From positions 8,871,001 through 8,935,000 of the forward strand of contig NC_134025.1 of NCBI RefSeq assembly GCF_964204645.1: a stretch of 64,000 nt of DNA, read 5' to 3'. Each line of letters opens with the position of its first letter. Position 1 is the stretch's first letter. This DNA comes from Tubulanus polymorphus. Its lineage: Eukaryota; Nemertea; Palaeonemertea; Tubulaniformes; Tubulanidae. A program made the position numbers and the translations under genes. The notes below the pieces were generated by a model. It saw only the letters and a list, made by a program, of their open reading frames with translations, was not told the origin of the DNA and searched no databases. Positions 32,816-44,600 of the stretch are shown in pieces.

Positions 32816-33138
32816 CTTTCTCCACATAAAATATCCAACTGCAACAAAAGCGAGCGAAATAACGCACAATCCCTCGACATTGTATAAAATAATGACTGAA
32901 TCTTGAAAGAGCATGATTTTTGGTGTAAGTATTTCGCAAATAAAACGAAATATTTGTAAAATACGCCGGTATATTACCTACTTAGCGAGCAGCAATCTCG
33001 AGCCCCTTTCTTCTCCAAATTTTCACCGACAGGTAGCGCTGCGGTTTATCTTCCGCGACATGCAGCTTTTATGGATAACTGGTGAACTACAGCGGTATAG
33101 GGTTTTTCTATCGATATATACAGCCTGAATATATAATA

Positions 33139-36100
33139 ATGGGTTTTAATCGAGGTAAACGAAAAAATGGGAGAAGTCAGTCGTCATTTAGGGGGAAAAA
33201 GCGAAAATTTCTTCAATCAAACCCTAAAATCGATCGATTTAGTAATCGGTGAGTAGTGCAGAATGTTGATTTTTCTACAGTTTGAGTTCGAATCCCATAT
33301 TTGAGGAATGTAAACACTAGATATTTTATGTTGTAGTGTTGAAGAGACAGAAACCAACGAGCCGATTGTTGAGAAAAAATTGATAGAGGTATTTATTTAC
33401 TATGAGCTGACTGTCACATAGGCCTATCCGATAATAAAAAGCTTACCACCAACGATTGGGTATCTAACTAACGGGCCTAGTGCCCTCTTGTGGAAATCCT
33501 GTCGATTGTGTTGATATTCTTTAAGGAATTACCATCAGAAGTTAGCAGTGAAGAAGAAGAAATCCCTTCTGCATTCACACAATTGATGACAACGCTCAAA
33601 ACTAGAAATGACAATATTTCAGGTAGGCTATAATCTTTTCTTCAAGTGATTTGTCAACTCCATACTTAAATTGAGATCAAGCATAAGACAAGAAATATTC
33701 TACCAATCGTGTATTTCCTTATAATTTCGTTCATCAGAAAATGAAGATGAAGGAGTTGATGATGAAGAATTAGAAGATTCTGACGGAGAAGATACAGATG
33801 AAGGTGATGATGGTGATGATGATGATGAAAATGAAGAAGATGACTTTCAAATTGAAGATGAAGACGAAAATGAATATGATGAGACAGCAGATCTCAATGA
33901 AAGCGATGAAGATGGTAGTGTAAATGATGAAAACGATGATGATAATGAGATCCAGGATGATAAGCAAACTGATGAGGAGGAAGACCTGAGTGTTATCGAA
34001 ATCGAAGACCAGAATCTATCTCTACCAAATGGTAAATGATTAATCTTAAACTACTTTTGAAATATTTGTTAAGTAATGTTTGTGATTTCATAAGTGTAGT
34101 TGACTATTTCTGGTACGTTTCTTATTTCAGATCCTTTTTCAATACATTTTGAAGAAGAGATACCAGAAACTTTACCAGATGATATCGGTCAAAAGAAATC
34201 TAGTATTAAATCCGATGTTAAAGTGAGTTCTTCTCTGTTCATAAGTATTCTAAGGAAAGATAGTTGAATATTGGCCTATCAGATTTTTTCTTTTGGTAGT
34301 ATCCTGTCTTGGGTTCTTGCATTCATTTGAGTGTAAGTGATGATCATAAAGAAATTCCATCAAATACAGAAAAACAAGTCAGTAAATTACATGTAAGTAG
34401 AAAAATTATGTCTTCTTTAGATAAAGAGTCTTTTCTCTATATGACACTGAAACAAGAATTTCTTTTCCAATGATTGAATACAATTTTTCTTAAGGTTAAG
34501 CAGAAGTTATGTGAGCAGTTGAAAGATGTAAATGTATTTTCATCAAACAGCTCTGACACTAAATCTGCTGGTAAGACAATTTTGGATACTTTAAGTGATG
34601 TTTTTTATTTGGGTTAGTGAGGACATGTACCACCATGTTTTGCATTTCTAATTTGTTTGTATATAAAATACCAGTACTCATTATGTTTCCAGATCCAGAT
34701 CCAATGACGCCTTTACAATATGAACTATTTTCAATTATGAATAATTATAAGGTATGTGATATCCTATTTCATTGTCTTCTATTAGTAGTATCAATTAAAA
34801 GTCCTGCCATTAGTTTTGTTATTTTCAGGACCTGTGTTTCCCACTAAGAACCTACGACAATGGTGAAGAAATTCGTTTGGTTTATTGTTTACATGCAATA
34901 AATCATGCACTCAAGTAAGATTCACAGAGCTTTTCAAGAGCATCCTTACTTGTTTATGATAACAACTACATGGATAATGTATTCTTTTGGGATATTTTAT
35001 ATAGGACACGTAGTAGAATCATTGCCCACAATAGTAAGATTAAATCAAAAAGAGATGATATTCCAGAGTAAGTAACCAACCTTAGCATAGTGGGTTGTAT
35101 AGAAAATTTAAATGGATTCTAAAAGTTATTTTGATTTTTGTTCCAACAGTGATTATAGAGATCAAGGTTTGACTAGACCGAAGGTTCTTATCGTTGCACC
35201 TTTCAAAGATTCCTGTTTCAAAATCGTTAACCTGTTCATTAAACTACTCATGCCAAAGGACCAGGTATTAGTAAGCAATAGAAAAAGATTTGAAAAAGAG
35301 TTTGGTCCTGAAGAAGGAAACTCGGAAAAAAAGAAAGGCTTAAAGCCAGGTACAGTCTACCGCGACCTAAGAATAGCTGAAACATCCTATTTCTATTGGC
35401 TTATCAAATTATATAAAACTTTTCAGATGACTATGAATACTTATTTGATGGGAATACTGATGAGCACTTTAGACTGGGAATTGGAGTGGCTAAGAAGACC
35501 CTAAAGCTTTACACAGATTTCTATCATGCAGATATCATAATAGCCTCACCTTTGGGATTGAGAACGATCATTGGTGGTGAAGGGTAGGTCTTTATTCACG
35601 ATAAAGTTAAGTTTATAATCATCAAATTATTGCCAAATGAATGTTTGTATTCCTTAGTGATGAAAGTCGTGATTTCGATTTCTTGTCGTCGATAGAAATA
35701 CTCATCTTTGATCAAATGGACGTTCTCCTAATGCAGAATTGGGATCATGTCTTGGTAAGTGGATATGATTATTTTGATGCATGATAGTCTAAAGCGGTGT
35801 GGAGAATTTCCAATTAAAATGCATTTATTGTGGTTGCAGCATTTAATGGATCACCTTCATCAACAGCCTAAAGAAAGTCATGGAGTTGATTTCTCCAGAG
35901 TGCGTATGTGGACATTGAATGGATGGGCTAAATTCTACAGGCAAACCCTAATCTTCAGCGATCTTCAGACGCCTGAAATAAATGCTTTATTTAATAAGCA
36001 TTGTACAAGTATCCTTGATTGTTCATCCAGTACTCTGATTTTCATCATGTAAATATATCCATGTTTTATTTCCTTAACCGTTTGAAAGACTATGCAGGAA

Positions 36101-37533
36101 AGATCATCGTTCAGAAATCTCAGGCAGCTGTTGGCTCAATTTGCCAAATTGTTGCACAAATTCCACAGGTGTTCCACCGCATTGACTGTCAGACCTTTGC
36201 TGAAGTGCCCGATGCAAGGTTCAAATTTTTTGTGACAAAGGTGCATATTTAACTATTACAGTTGTCTTACAGTTGTTTCTAGCACATGGAGGTTCAAAAG
36301 ACAAAGCTTGCATCAATACTCTCAAAGATATCTTAATTGGCATTACTTACACGTGCTTACAAATAAAAAAGCTGAATTAGAAAATGTACTGGAGAATAAT
36401 CCTGGACAATGACATATTATAATCTTGGAGAATGATATATATTCTCAGTAGCTGAGCTGGTTAAGTGGAGGACTGTCGTGGTATAATGCAAACTGTCTTC
36501 CTTAGGTGGCTGGTTTAATTTTTCCAAACCTTTTGATATATATTTCCTGTTTGTATTTTTTACTTATATACCTTTTTCAGATTCTTCCTCAATATAAGGA
36601 GTCAGTGATGACCGGAACCCTTATATTCGTGCCATCATACTTTGATTATGTGCGACTACGAAACTATTTCAAAAAGCAAGGACTTAGTACATCATTCTTG
36701 TCGGAGTATGTATAATCAAATTTTGTGTGTTATAGTATTTGCCTAAAATTGGATGCATTTTTTGTCATTGATACAAATCATGGCAGCCATCAGTAGATAG
36801 ATGGTATACCTGGTATGTGATATTCAGAAACGTTTTACTTATCCTTTCTTTAAATTTTTTCATTCAACAGGTATTCCGATTCTAAGAAGATCTCTCGGGC
36901 AAGGAGTTTTTTCTATCATGGACGAAAACACTTTATGCTTTACACAGAACGGTTTCATTTTTATCGCAGGTATGTCTGTCAAATCATTGAATTCATAGAA
37001 ATGACTTGAGAAAATTTTAAAAATAAATTCCAACTTCAGTATGGTAGATTTCTATATTCGACGGAAGCGATAAGGGCCTCCACTTGATTTGTCACGGGGA
37101 AAATGGACAGTAAAGCGAAATATGTCGTCAAAATGTCATGATGTGTCGACATATATTATCTATATCACGATATGTTGACATAATTATGATGACTTGTTGA
37201 GTTGGCAGCACACGCGACAACTAGAAGCCCCTTATCGTTTCCATAATATTCACAATAGAAATAGAAACGTCACGTTTGGTTTTCAGGTACAAGTTGAGAG
37301 GCATCAAACATATCGTGTTCTACGAACTGCCGCATTATCCACAGTTCTACAGCGAAATGTGCAACATGCTAATTGATGCAAAACGAAACGACGATCACGA
37401 AGATATGACTTGTTCGGTGATCTATTCTAAATATGATGCGCAGAGACTGAGTGGCATTATCAGCACTGACCGTGCTCGTTTTATGATCAATTCTGAAAAA
37501 CAAGTTCACATGTTTGTCACGGGTGATAGCTGA
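33139..37533 (+). CDS. UTP25: UTP25 / digestive-organ expansion factor (DEF) homologue, 18 exons
   Basis: Exons: 33139-33248, 33337-33388, 33526-33622, 33738-34031, 34131-34222, 34300-34392, 34495-34570, 34693-34751, 34829-34914, 35005-35067, 35150-35349, 35427-35583, 35658-35754, 35840-36008, 36098-36240, 36581-36705, 36871-36969, 37287-37533; 752 aa, the usual length. The N-terminus is basic ([15 protein letters not shown]), then an Asp/Glu-rich stretch at residues 87-185. The UTP25 domain spans about 275-752: [108 protein letters not shown] and [12 protein letters not shown]. It is a nucleolar SSU processome component for 18S rRNA maturation with a degenerate DEAD-helicase fold. All introns are GT-AG. 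Intron 17 holds a MITE and intron 2 a repeat end. Confidence 0.96.
37062..37242. mobile_element. MITE in UTP25 intron 17 (about 181 bp)
   Basis: The ends GGAAGCGATAAGGGCCTC and AGAAGCCCCTTATCGTTTCC are inverse. The inner part folds through ATGTCATGATGTGTCGACAT and its partner near 37,170-37,195. It is related to the ends at 15,681 and 17,713. Confidence 0.75.
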
Positions 37534-37546
37534 TACACATAGATAA

Positions 37547-37552
37547 ATTAAA
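37547..37552 (+). promoter_or_regulatory. Candidate variant polyadenylation signal ATTAAA of UTP25
   Basis: It lies 14 bases after the UTP25 stop. No AATAAA occurs nearby. Confidence 0.35.
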
Positions 37553-38895
37553 GTGAGATATTTCGTAATTTCCGTGTGTTGTTTATTTTGACCGTATCCA
37601 AGTTTATATCTGTTCTGACGGTCAGCCTTTATAGATGAACATACTTCAGTTCATCAATGGCGTAAAAGCATACACATTGCAGTAGTTGCTCTTAAAGTTA
37701 AAGCGATGGCCAATATGCCTCTGGACAGACTATCAAAAGAGAGTTGAAGTTTGAAAGGATCTCATTGACCGGTTGGCGTGTAATCATGCTAATGGATTCT
37801 GCGAATCTCGATCTTCCGACCTCCCAGACCATTCCCTTGTGTCATTTCTGATGGCCATATCGGAAACAACGCCATTTATATGGGAAAACAATAATAACTA
37901 GCTTTTGCGTATATATTTACTTTAAAAACCATCTTTATTGTAACGTTTTGGATATACATGTATAGATAATGATGTTTAGACTAATAGAAAGCTTATGAAT
38001 TATTGTTGAAATATGAACTGGTCACAATCGGTCAAACCACGTCATCAACCTCTATGTTCATCGACAGTGCGACCGCCTTAGATCCCTAGAATTCAGAAAT
38101 ACGTATTATCGAAACGCGTGAGGCTATGTATATTATATATCTACTCAAATAGAAAAAAGCGAATGTTTGATTGAAACATGCTTTCTATTTTCACGATAAA
38201 ACTATTGATAGCACTGCAGAAATGTTTGCTGTGTGCGAAGGAAGTAAATTGAGTTATAAGTCATTTGCAAGCACGGGGTATTGAGCATGTTTCTCACAAC
38301 TTGGAATTTCGGAGCTGATGGTTGGCTGCAGCAGTTTAAAGAAATATCTAACGCATAAAAGAAAATGATGAAAGATACACTTACACACAGACTCAAAAAC
38401 GTTAGAATCCACGATGAACAACGTACCAATAGTTGTGTAAGGCCTACACGAGTAATATAGTATAATAATATACATTGAGGAGATAATGCGTATTTCAATG
38501 ATGTGACAAGATTTGGCGTACTGCCCAGATTACAACGCATCTCGTCGCCCGGAAAGAGTTAACTTGCAGAGGTGGATTTAGTGAGGTTTCGGTGTCCAGA
38601 CCCTCGCCTTCCCTTGGGGTGGCCCTTCAAGTCAAAGATCATTTTCACCTGCAAATATGACACTCATCCACTCGGAAATTGTATATTTGCCGATGTATTT
38701 CTTCAAAAATATTTCATACCAAGGGTATGAGGTACCCTGCTAGTAGCCTATGACACGGCTGCATTATCTAAAAAATACCTTTTCTTTTCTTCTGGGCCCC
38801 AGCCTTCCTAGATCCCCATATCATGAATTGGCGACTTCAATGAAACTACATGTATGCGTAAAATTCGATTGAACATTTTTCAGCTTGAATATATA

Positions 38896-39226
38896 CAGCG
38901 GTGGATCCAGGATTCCATGGAGGGGGGTGCACAAATCCAAATGGGGGTGTGAAAAATTTTCAAAATTAGACGCGCGGAGACGTGTTCTGCGCACGATCAG
39001 AGTACAATTTTAACTCGCAATTTGGATAGTGATTCCCACAACTTTCATGAATGTAGGACTGCCGAAAAAAAGCGCAGGTAATTGTAAACAACGACATCAG
39101 TTTACGCATTTTCAGGGATTTTTCACATGCTTGTCTTCGTTCTCACGGAATGGTCAGTCCATAAAAAAATAGCGAGGACTTAAGGGGGTGCACGTGCCCC
39201 CTGTGCACCCCCTGGATCCGCCGTTG
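38896..39226. mobile_element. MITE with CAGCGG(T/C)GGATCCAG ends (331 bp)
   Basis: The ends CAGCGGTGGATCCAGG and CCTGGATCCGCCGTTG are inverse, and both are followed inward by GGGGTGCAC-type sequence. This end type is common in hAT-like nonautonomous elements of animals. No transposase is present, and the target duplication is unclear because the flanks are TA repeats. Confidence 0.8.
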
Positions 39227-40098
39227 ATATACCGGGTGATATTGTCGTACAACACTGTATAATTCCATTTCCACGCGATGAACCAGGAATCCCGATTTTT
39301 TTCTAATCAATTTCTTTGTGACTTCATAATTGGTTATTTCATTTGTTTTGAAAATGATTTCTCAATTTGTCAACACCAGAAGTCAAATATATTACAAGAG
39401 CAGTTATGAAGACCCCTCGTGTTAAAAGAAACCAGTCATGCTTTAAAGTTACTGGCCATTCGAGAAGTTTTTAGTTTTATATGTTTGAATCATGGACACT
39501 AAACTAAAAACAATTGGTTTAGATCGAATGGTTGAAATTAATATTTTCGTGAGTTCATGCACCTAAAGTTAATTCTCCGTAAGTCAAGCTATTTATTGAA
39601 AGTCAAAACGAAAAGTGTCATTGAATCGACCCAAAAATATACGTACAATGTGCCACAGGCTTTTAACAGAAAATTTACACATAAAACATTCCAACTGCAG
39701 CTTGTAAAAATTACAAAAATTACAAACTGTACTGGAGAAAATACGTCAGTTGAAATTGAATTGGTCGTTTCAGTATTTATTTCTTACAAGGTCTAAGATC
39801 CTTCAGAAAGGTGCATTCTAGAATCGTCGCGTTTGCAAACGACATTTCGAGTGACATATTCTCTCAAATATCATTAGTATCAATATGGAATAAAAATGTA
39901 TAGTTTTATATAAATGAATTAGAAAGTACGTATACATGCTGTATTGAAATGTACCGTTGTTGATGTTGACGACTCACGACTTAAAATCAGCCGCCATATC
40001 TCGATCAGCTTCCTCTGTAATGTAATTAATTATTGTCGTTAATTAGTTTCATTAGTTCGTATTTGTGCTCGACCATCTGCGTACACGAGGTGGTGACA

Positions 40099-40116
40099 CC
40101 CCCCCCCCCCCCCCCC
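40099..40116 (+). repeat. Poly(C)18 tract
   Basis: Eighteen consecutive C residues. The exact length is prone to sequencing error. Confidence 0.85.
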
Positions 40117-41643
40117 AGTAAGTCAGCCATGGAGAAGTAATTTAGCTACGTACTTAAGATAGATGCAATTTATAGCCAGTCACACTTATAAGTAACGGCG
40201 ATTTCTCACTAACGCCCATTGACGAAAATGCCCGATTGGAGGAAAATAATTTCTGTACTAATTGAGAAATGCGAATTCGAGCAAATGACTTTTCATGACT
40301 TAACTTACTACACGTGTAGCCTATTATCCACGCTGTTAAAACATGTACGTATACTGACTATCGAAAATTCCATTTTGTAACGTTTTTGGTCATAAAGGAA
40401 CATTTTAATTAGACACTGCTCCAATATTCGACGTGTCGGGAATCGATTAGTAAACAAACAAAACAAATTCATATCGTTTTAGCAATGAATGTAATTAAAT
40501 TGATCAATATCTATTGCACGACAAGCTCATTGCAAGAAAAAGCTCATCGCAGCTGAAATTGGTATAAGTGGAACAATGAAAAGCGGGGGATATTGACTAC
40601 ATTCATTTCGTGAGAGAAAATATTTGCACTTTATACGAGTACATACTTAGGTGTTCATTCCTTCATTCGAAAATCTTTTGATTTTGACAGGTGGGTAACT
40701 AACAGGAAAAATGGATTCTATGGGAAACGAAAACAAATGAGAATGAAAAAACTATTGAACGCTGTAAATCGACTTCAAAATCTGCTTCTCTAAATAACTT
40801 TCGTTGGCCGATGAAAGTTGTTTTTATTTGGTTTTGTTTTCAACTGGGGGAAACGAAACCTTTCTATATATCTGTATATATGTATATTAAACGTAATAAA
40901 ATAGAAAACTGCAAGCATGCATGGGAAAACATGGACGGAATTATCTTACACGTATGCGTGTTGCCAGACCCACCTCATAGCACAGCGGATAATGCGGGTA
41001 GTATATCTAGAGAGTGAATTTGATAATGTCATTTTGTTTCAATTTGCAATAGATTCTTCACCGAATTAAAAGTAGAATCACCCGCCGAGAGTCGTATAAA
41101 TCGACGAAGAACGGGGTTCTGGCTCTAGCAGTAATTATGAAATGTTGAAGAATCATAACGAGCATATTAGTCGTGAAATAATGTATTCTCACGATAATCT
41201 GACACTAATAGAACATAGAAATGGAATTTGCCGAGCAATATATCAAGCTATGGTGGCAACAGAAAGTTTATCCTTTAAATCAGATTTGCTTCACATGGAT
41301 CAAAAATATGGGATTTACTAATGGCGGATGATTTGGTTTAAAAAAAATAGTAGTTGCAAAAGGGTTGCTGAATAAATAGGAAATTGAATGCTATTATGTA
41401 CAAGATTTAGCGCTTTGGTCCTTCTAATTTTAGAAATATTGAATTCTTGCTGCTATTCTAGATAATGTTCTAACATTTATAGACAACGGATTAACTGCGT
41501 TCCATAATCCATATTCCCATCGCAAGCAATCAATCTTTTCGATTTGATTAAGATTCAAGCGAAAATAAAAGCATAAGTCAGGACCAGCACGCTAATGGGG
41601 AATGCTTTTACATCGGTTGCAAATCACGGAATAATATAATTAT

Positions 41644-44600
41644 CTATAATGACGTACAAATATTTTCCGTTTCAATCGGAGTCTTCAAATCATCGGTTTC
41701 TGCTGAACCCTTCGCATCTCTGTGGTTAGCATTACCTTTCTTTTTCTTGCAGACCGTTTCGAACACGGTAATGAAGATGCCCAACATTAGTCCCACGGCT
41801 AGGAATACAAAGGCTAAAGCGAAGTCCTCGATATCCACCGCGAATGGGAGACCGGATTTAATTGCCGAACGAACTCTAGCACCCATCTCCTCGGTGGCGC
41901 ACTCCCCTTTAAACCATTTCTTCTGGAGCTGTACCAGCTCTCCGTTTTCTCTAAGCTGCAGTAGAGCATCATTAATTTTCTCCAAATAGGGCGAGTTCCT
42001 TTGAACAGCAAATGCGTAACTTCTAATAGCCAATGGGTAGCCAATCGTGGTCAGATCACAGGGTTTCTGATTTACCTGGTAATTTGCCATTCCCGACTCC
42101 ATAATGAACGCATATTGCCCATCGGAAGCCCTGACTCTCTCAATGCCCTCGTCAACCAACTTAACGAAGACACTCGGTTCAACAGTTGTCATGAAATCCC
42201 ACATTTTCTCGTAGATGGGTATTTTGGAATTTCTAAAAAACTGTTCAGTAGCTCCATTGGCCACCGTGCCATAGTGGACCTTGGTTTGCATTGCCAGTTG
42301 AACGTGGTTTTCGAACGGAAGTTTGACCGTGGCCTCTTTACTGGGAGACATGATCTGACCGGCGAAATTTGAAATATAAGTGGCTATCGTAAATAGTGAA
42401 AAGACCCACCAAAACCCGAATATGATTCTCGTGCCAAAACTTCTCGGTGTAATGAGATATCCTGAAATGTAAAGAGAGTTATTCATTTCGCAATTATTTC
42501 GGCGGATAAAGGACAAGTGTAAATCGGATATTGGGAGTATTCTTTCATTCACACAAATCACAAAGTGACCAATTAATTCGATAGAGCTGTGACGCGTTCG
42601 TTTATAGAGCCGATGGATATAACGAATTGGAAATATGTCAAACCAGCTCGCCACAGGAAATGCATCTCTGGATCAATTCGACCACGATGTAATTGGTAAA
42701 TTTAATAAATCCCGAATACTTTTAACTACGTAGACTAGGTATGAATCCAGTCCATGTATACTTACCTTGCCACATCAGAATACTGAATATAGCCCAGGCG
42801 GAATTAGCAAAGTTTAGGTTTTGTGTCGTGTATCTGCCACCTTTTTGTTCATCGGACAAATTAGGAAGTTCCCGTGGATTGAATCGGCTTACTGAATAAA
42901 CCATGATGCTCGTTACTATAAATGCGATTATAATGAGAATCCAGACGCCTGCAGTGAATGGCTGTAATAAGAGGAATACCGTTGTCCCCTGGGTACCCAT
43001 TTGTGGTTTTTTTATGAGCACTATAGGTCCGCTCGTCTCGAACGCTTTGGTGAAACTGACCACTGTCTCCCGCAGTGAGGTGATCGTCAACGGTGCGGCA
43101 GCTAGGTCAACTTCCTGTTAAATAAAACATAGACATTCTCACGAAAACAACTCAAAGCCATCTCATTGGATGTAATGGAGATGTAGCTGTTTTTGCCAAA
43201 GCAATGTCAATATATGCTAATTCGGATTCAGCGATATTATAACTCTTGAGAGCTGTGAGTGCTACGATGCATGACTACATCAAAATGTGTAATGTCATGA
43301 ACATTATTTAGCTAAGAGCGTTACTGCAACACACACTCAAACGATTATATTGGCCTTATTTCTGATACTTGAAAAAAAGAAGCATAGCATAATTCGGTAT
43401 ACCTTGCGTTGAAGTTCTCCAACCATACCATTCCAATCACCAGGTCCTGTTTTGTTGTCCATGGTTCCGTACTTATCGTCCTTAACCAACGATATCGAAA
43501 AGTCGTAACCAGTGAATTCAGAAATACGGTCCAACATGTCCTTGATCATACCTCTGAATCTCGCATTCGTTTTCTGCAAATGTGCCGGAACCGCTGGGTC
43601 TTTTTCCAAATAGGGAGGTTGCTATAACATGAATGACAACATTTGTTAAAACACGTTTTCGTTGAAGAATTCCCACATTTGTAAAACTTTAAATCTCACC
43701 AGTATCGACGACACCTTTAAGGTTTTCGACCGCTCTCTTATCGTCTGAAATGTAAGAACACGATGACTTTGATCAATGAAATTGTACCCAGTGAGTTCCA
43801 CAATTCTGAGTAAGGGTTCTTGGTTATTTGCGGGTTAATTTGATAGCGTCGTTTCTGAGCCGAGAGTCATTTAGGATTCCCGCTACGAACAGATACTAAA
43901 AACCGTTTGTACCACCGGCTGAGTGGTTGTTCTTTTCACCAGCGGCATCAATCCGGTGGGTCCGTCATCTCGACCTGTGCGCATTTCCACCGTAAATAAG
44001 TTCGCAAATACGTTATTCTTTAATATGATAATATCGTTAGTCAAATTGTTAATCTATCGCCGTGGCAAGGAAGGAGCAGAAAATGCATCGTTCGTGTCCC
44101 GTGACCGCGGGTGACTGCTCAGTCACACAACATGACGTATACGTCGATCGCAATTTTGACGCTAATAGCTGTATTTTCTGATAATGCTTTCGAACGATGT
44201 CAGCTTGTTGTGAATGGAAATTGCAGAAATTTCATTTTACCCGTTAGGCAAATGACTGGCAAAGATTTCGCATGAAAGTAAGTTATTCACATGGACATAA
44301 TAATAGTCATATAGCTTCATCAAAAAAAATGGTAGCCTACATAATGAATGGTCGAATTAGATAGCTGAACATTTTCGTAGGATGCAATGAATATGCAATG
44401 GGTTTTAACCCTCCCCCCTTTTTTGGAATAATTGATATGTATATATTTATTATTTAAAAAAACCAAAGCGCTGTTCTTTTTCAGGACTGTACCAATGTTA
44501 ATGAACGGGAATGGATTCGGGGCGTTCAATACGTAACCTGCGTCCGACCAAGGACGAATAATGCGTCCATGGTGTAACCGACATGATGTCATAGACGTAT

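Larger units (their letters stand above)
32329..33138. promoter_or_regulatory. Shared upstream region of the divergent RBM-like and UTP25 genes
   Basis: About 0.8 kb separates the first coding exon of the minus-strand RBM gene from the UTP25 ATG. It contains a MITE (32,438-32,755), a perfect CRE, a YY1-like site and a minus-strand donor-like CTAAGTAG|GTAAT at 32,978 that may end a noncoding first exon of the RBM gene. The two genes probably share a bidirectional promoter. Confidence 0.6.
37553..41643. other. Intergenic between convergent UTP25 and the glutamate receptor gene
   Basis: No gene can be supported. It contains a MITE-like pair of ends (GAGGTGGATTTAG near 38,569 and CTTCCTAGATCCCC near 38,805), the MITE at 38,896-39,226 and a poly(C) run at 40,099-40,116. 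The 3' UTR of the receptor should fall in the last kilobase. Confidence 0.5.

Noticed and set aside
33770-33967. Hydrophobic minus-strand open frame rich in Ile and Phe
   Set aside because: It is the antisense of the Asp/Glu-rich UTP25 exon (GAT/GAA codons read backwards), not a membrane protein.
42001-42372. 123-aa plus-strand open frame inside the receptor exon
   Set aside because: Antisense shadow of the S2 ligand-binding exon with no support of its own.
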